DNA of 12,240 nt from CAYFHQ01 sp964342805 (GTDB lineage: Bacteria; Bacillota; Clostridia; Peptostreptococcales; Acidaminobacteraceae). Below, piece by piece: positions 11,430 to 12,240 of this stretch. The position numbers and the translations under genes were made by a program. The notes under the pieces were generated by a model. The model worked only from the letters and a program-made list of their open reading frames with translations. It did not search any database and was not told the origin of the DNA. The first letter of the stretch is position 1. Each line of letters opens with the position of its first letter. The stretch is from NCBI GenBank assembly GCA_964342805.1, contig CAYFHQ010000110.1:1-12240 (forward strand), in the 5' to 3' direction.

Positions 11430-12240
11430 TTACTTCAACAGTTCTACAGTGTCACGAGCAATCATCAACTCTTCGTTTGTTGGGATTACCATAACTTTTA
11501 CTGTGGAAGACTCGTCGTTGATGAATGTTTCTTTGCCACGAACATTGTTTAGATCGCCGCAAACCTTAAGACCCATCCACTCCATGTTTTCACAAATAGA
11601 GCTTCTGTTGTCTGCAGAGTTTTCACCAAGACCTGCTGTGAAGATTACCGCGTCCACGCCACCAAGAACAGCAGCGTAAGCAGCGATGTACTTCTTAACG
11701 CGCTGGTCGAATGTCTTAAGCGCAAGGATTGCACGCTCGTTACCTTCTGCAGCTGCGTCTTCGATGTCACGGAAGTCAGAAGAAACGCCGGAAATACCGA
11801 ATACGCCAGACTTCTTGTTCATCACTTGGTCCATTTCCTTAACGGTTAGACCTTCTTTTTCCATTAGGAATGTTACGATCGCAGGGTCAAGGTCACCACA
11901 ACGTGTACCCATCGCTAGACCTTCAAGTGGCGTGAAGCCCATGGAAGTAGCGATTGAACGACCGCCGTCGATAGCTGTAACAGATGCACCGTTACCCAGG
12001 TGACAAGAAACAAGCTTCACATCTTTGATATCCTTGCCTAGCATGTCAGCAGCACGCTGTGCCACGTAACGGTGGGAAGTACCGTGGAAACCGTAACGGC
12101 GAAGGCCATACTTTTCGTAGTACTCATATGGTAGTGGGTAGATGTAAGACTCTTCAGGCATAGTCTGGTGGAAAGCTGTGTCGAAAACAGCAACCATTGG
12201 TGCCTGTCCGCCTTGGCTCTCCGTGAGCAGTCCGGCAGCT
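11430..12240 (-). CDS. ackA: Acetate kinase, C-terminal part (5' end outside window)
   Basis: Acetate kinase makes ATP and acetate from acetyl-phosphate, the energy step of many fermenters, and works together with phosphotransacetylase. About 255 residues match the C-terminal two thirds of the family (full length about 400). Visible hallmarks are VAVFDTAFHQTMPEE, HGTSHRYV, CHLGNGAS, the phosphate-binding TRCGDLDP, GLGEN and the C-terminal TNEE. The frame stays open to base 12240, but the 14 residues before the Met at 12197 (AAGLLTESQGGQAP) do not look like acetate kinase, where I expect a segment such as GI-A---MP. The last 43 bases are also richer in G+C (29 of 43). The match is safe only up to 12197; beyond it may lie an assembly join or a rearrangement. 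Confidence 0.9.
   Translation of the reverse strand, partial: AAGLLTESQGGQAPMVAVFDTAFHQTMPEESYIYPLPYEYYEKYGLRRYGFHGTSHRYVAQRAADMLGKDIKDVKLVSCHLGNGASVTAIDGGRSIATSMGFTPLEGLAMGTRCGDLDPAIVTFLMEKEGLTVKEMDQVMNKKSGVFGISGVSSDFRDIEDAAAEGNERAILALKTFDQRVKKYIAAYAAVLGGVDAVIFTAGLGENSADNRSSICENMEWMGLKVCGDLNNVRGKETFINDESSTVKVMVIPTNEELMIARDTVELLK

Overview
The window is a stretch of a Bacillota (Firmicutes) chromosome, probably from a clostridial-type anaerobe. It holds a type II fatty-acid synthesis operon led by fapR, the Gram-positive block ackA / DUF177 / rpmF, strong AGGAGG-type ribosome binding sites and sigma-A-like promoters. Genus cannot be read safely. Every gene I accept lies on the minus strand, so transcription runs from high to low coordinates. 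The long plus-strand frames are shadows of these genes.

Layout in transcription order (right to left). (1) 12240-11430 is the 3' part of acetate kinase, ended by a strong terminator. (2) 11345-10555 is a two-gene operon, DUF177 protein then ribosomal protein L32 (rpmF), with a consensus TTGACA-N17-TATAAT promoter and its own terminator. (3) 10554-10199 is about 400 bp without a convincing gene; it holds inverted repeats and one or two candidate promoters for the next pair. (4) 10198-5673 is a two-gene secreted/surface cassette: a 270-residue exported protein with a copper-amine-oxidase-N-like domain, then a 1233-residue exported multidomain protein (poly-Asp stretch, PA14-like, jelly-roll-like, and two copies of an Fn3 / MucBP-like / helical module). 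A strong terminator closes it. (5) 5602-1 is the operon fapR-plsX-fabH-fabD-fabG-acpP-fabF, the last gene cut by the window edge. Two 17-bp FapR operators and two candidate promoters lie upstream of fapR.

How the genes work together. FapR senses malonyl-CoA and represses the lipid operon. PlsX makes acyl-phosphate for phospholipid synthesis. FabD loads malonyl onto the acyl carrier protein AcpP, FabH starts chains, FabF elongates them and FabG does the first reduction. No enoyl-ACP reductase is present in the visible part. The secreted pair has no evident functional link to lipid synthesis. It sits between rpmF and fapR, two parts of a block that is often continuous in Bacillota, so it looks like an insertion with its own transcription signals.

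The most interesting parts are the duplicated module in the giant secreted protein, the structured DNA upstream of its operon (including direct repeats where a -35 box should be), and the double FapR operator. I see no CRISPR array, tRNA, rRNA, transposase or phage gene.
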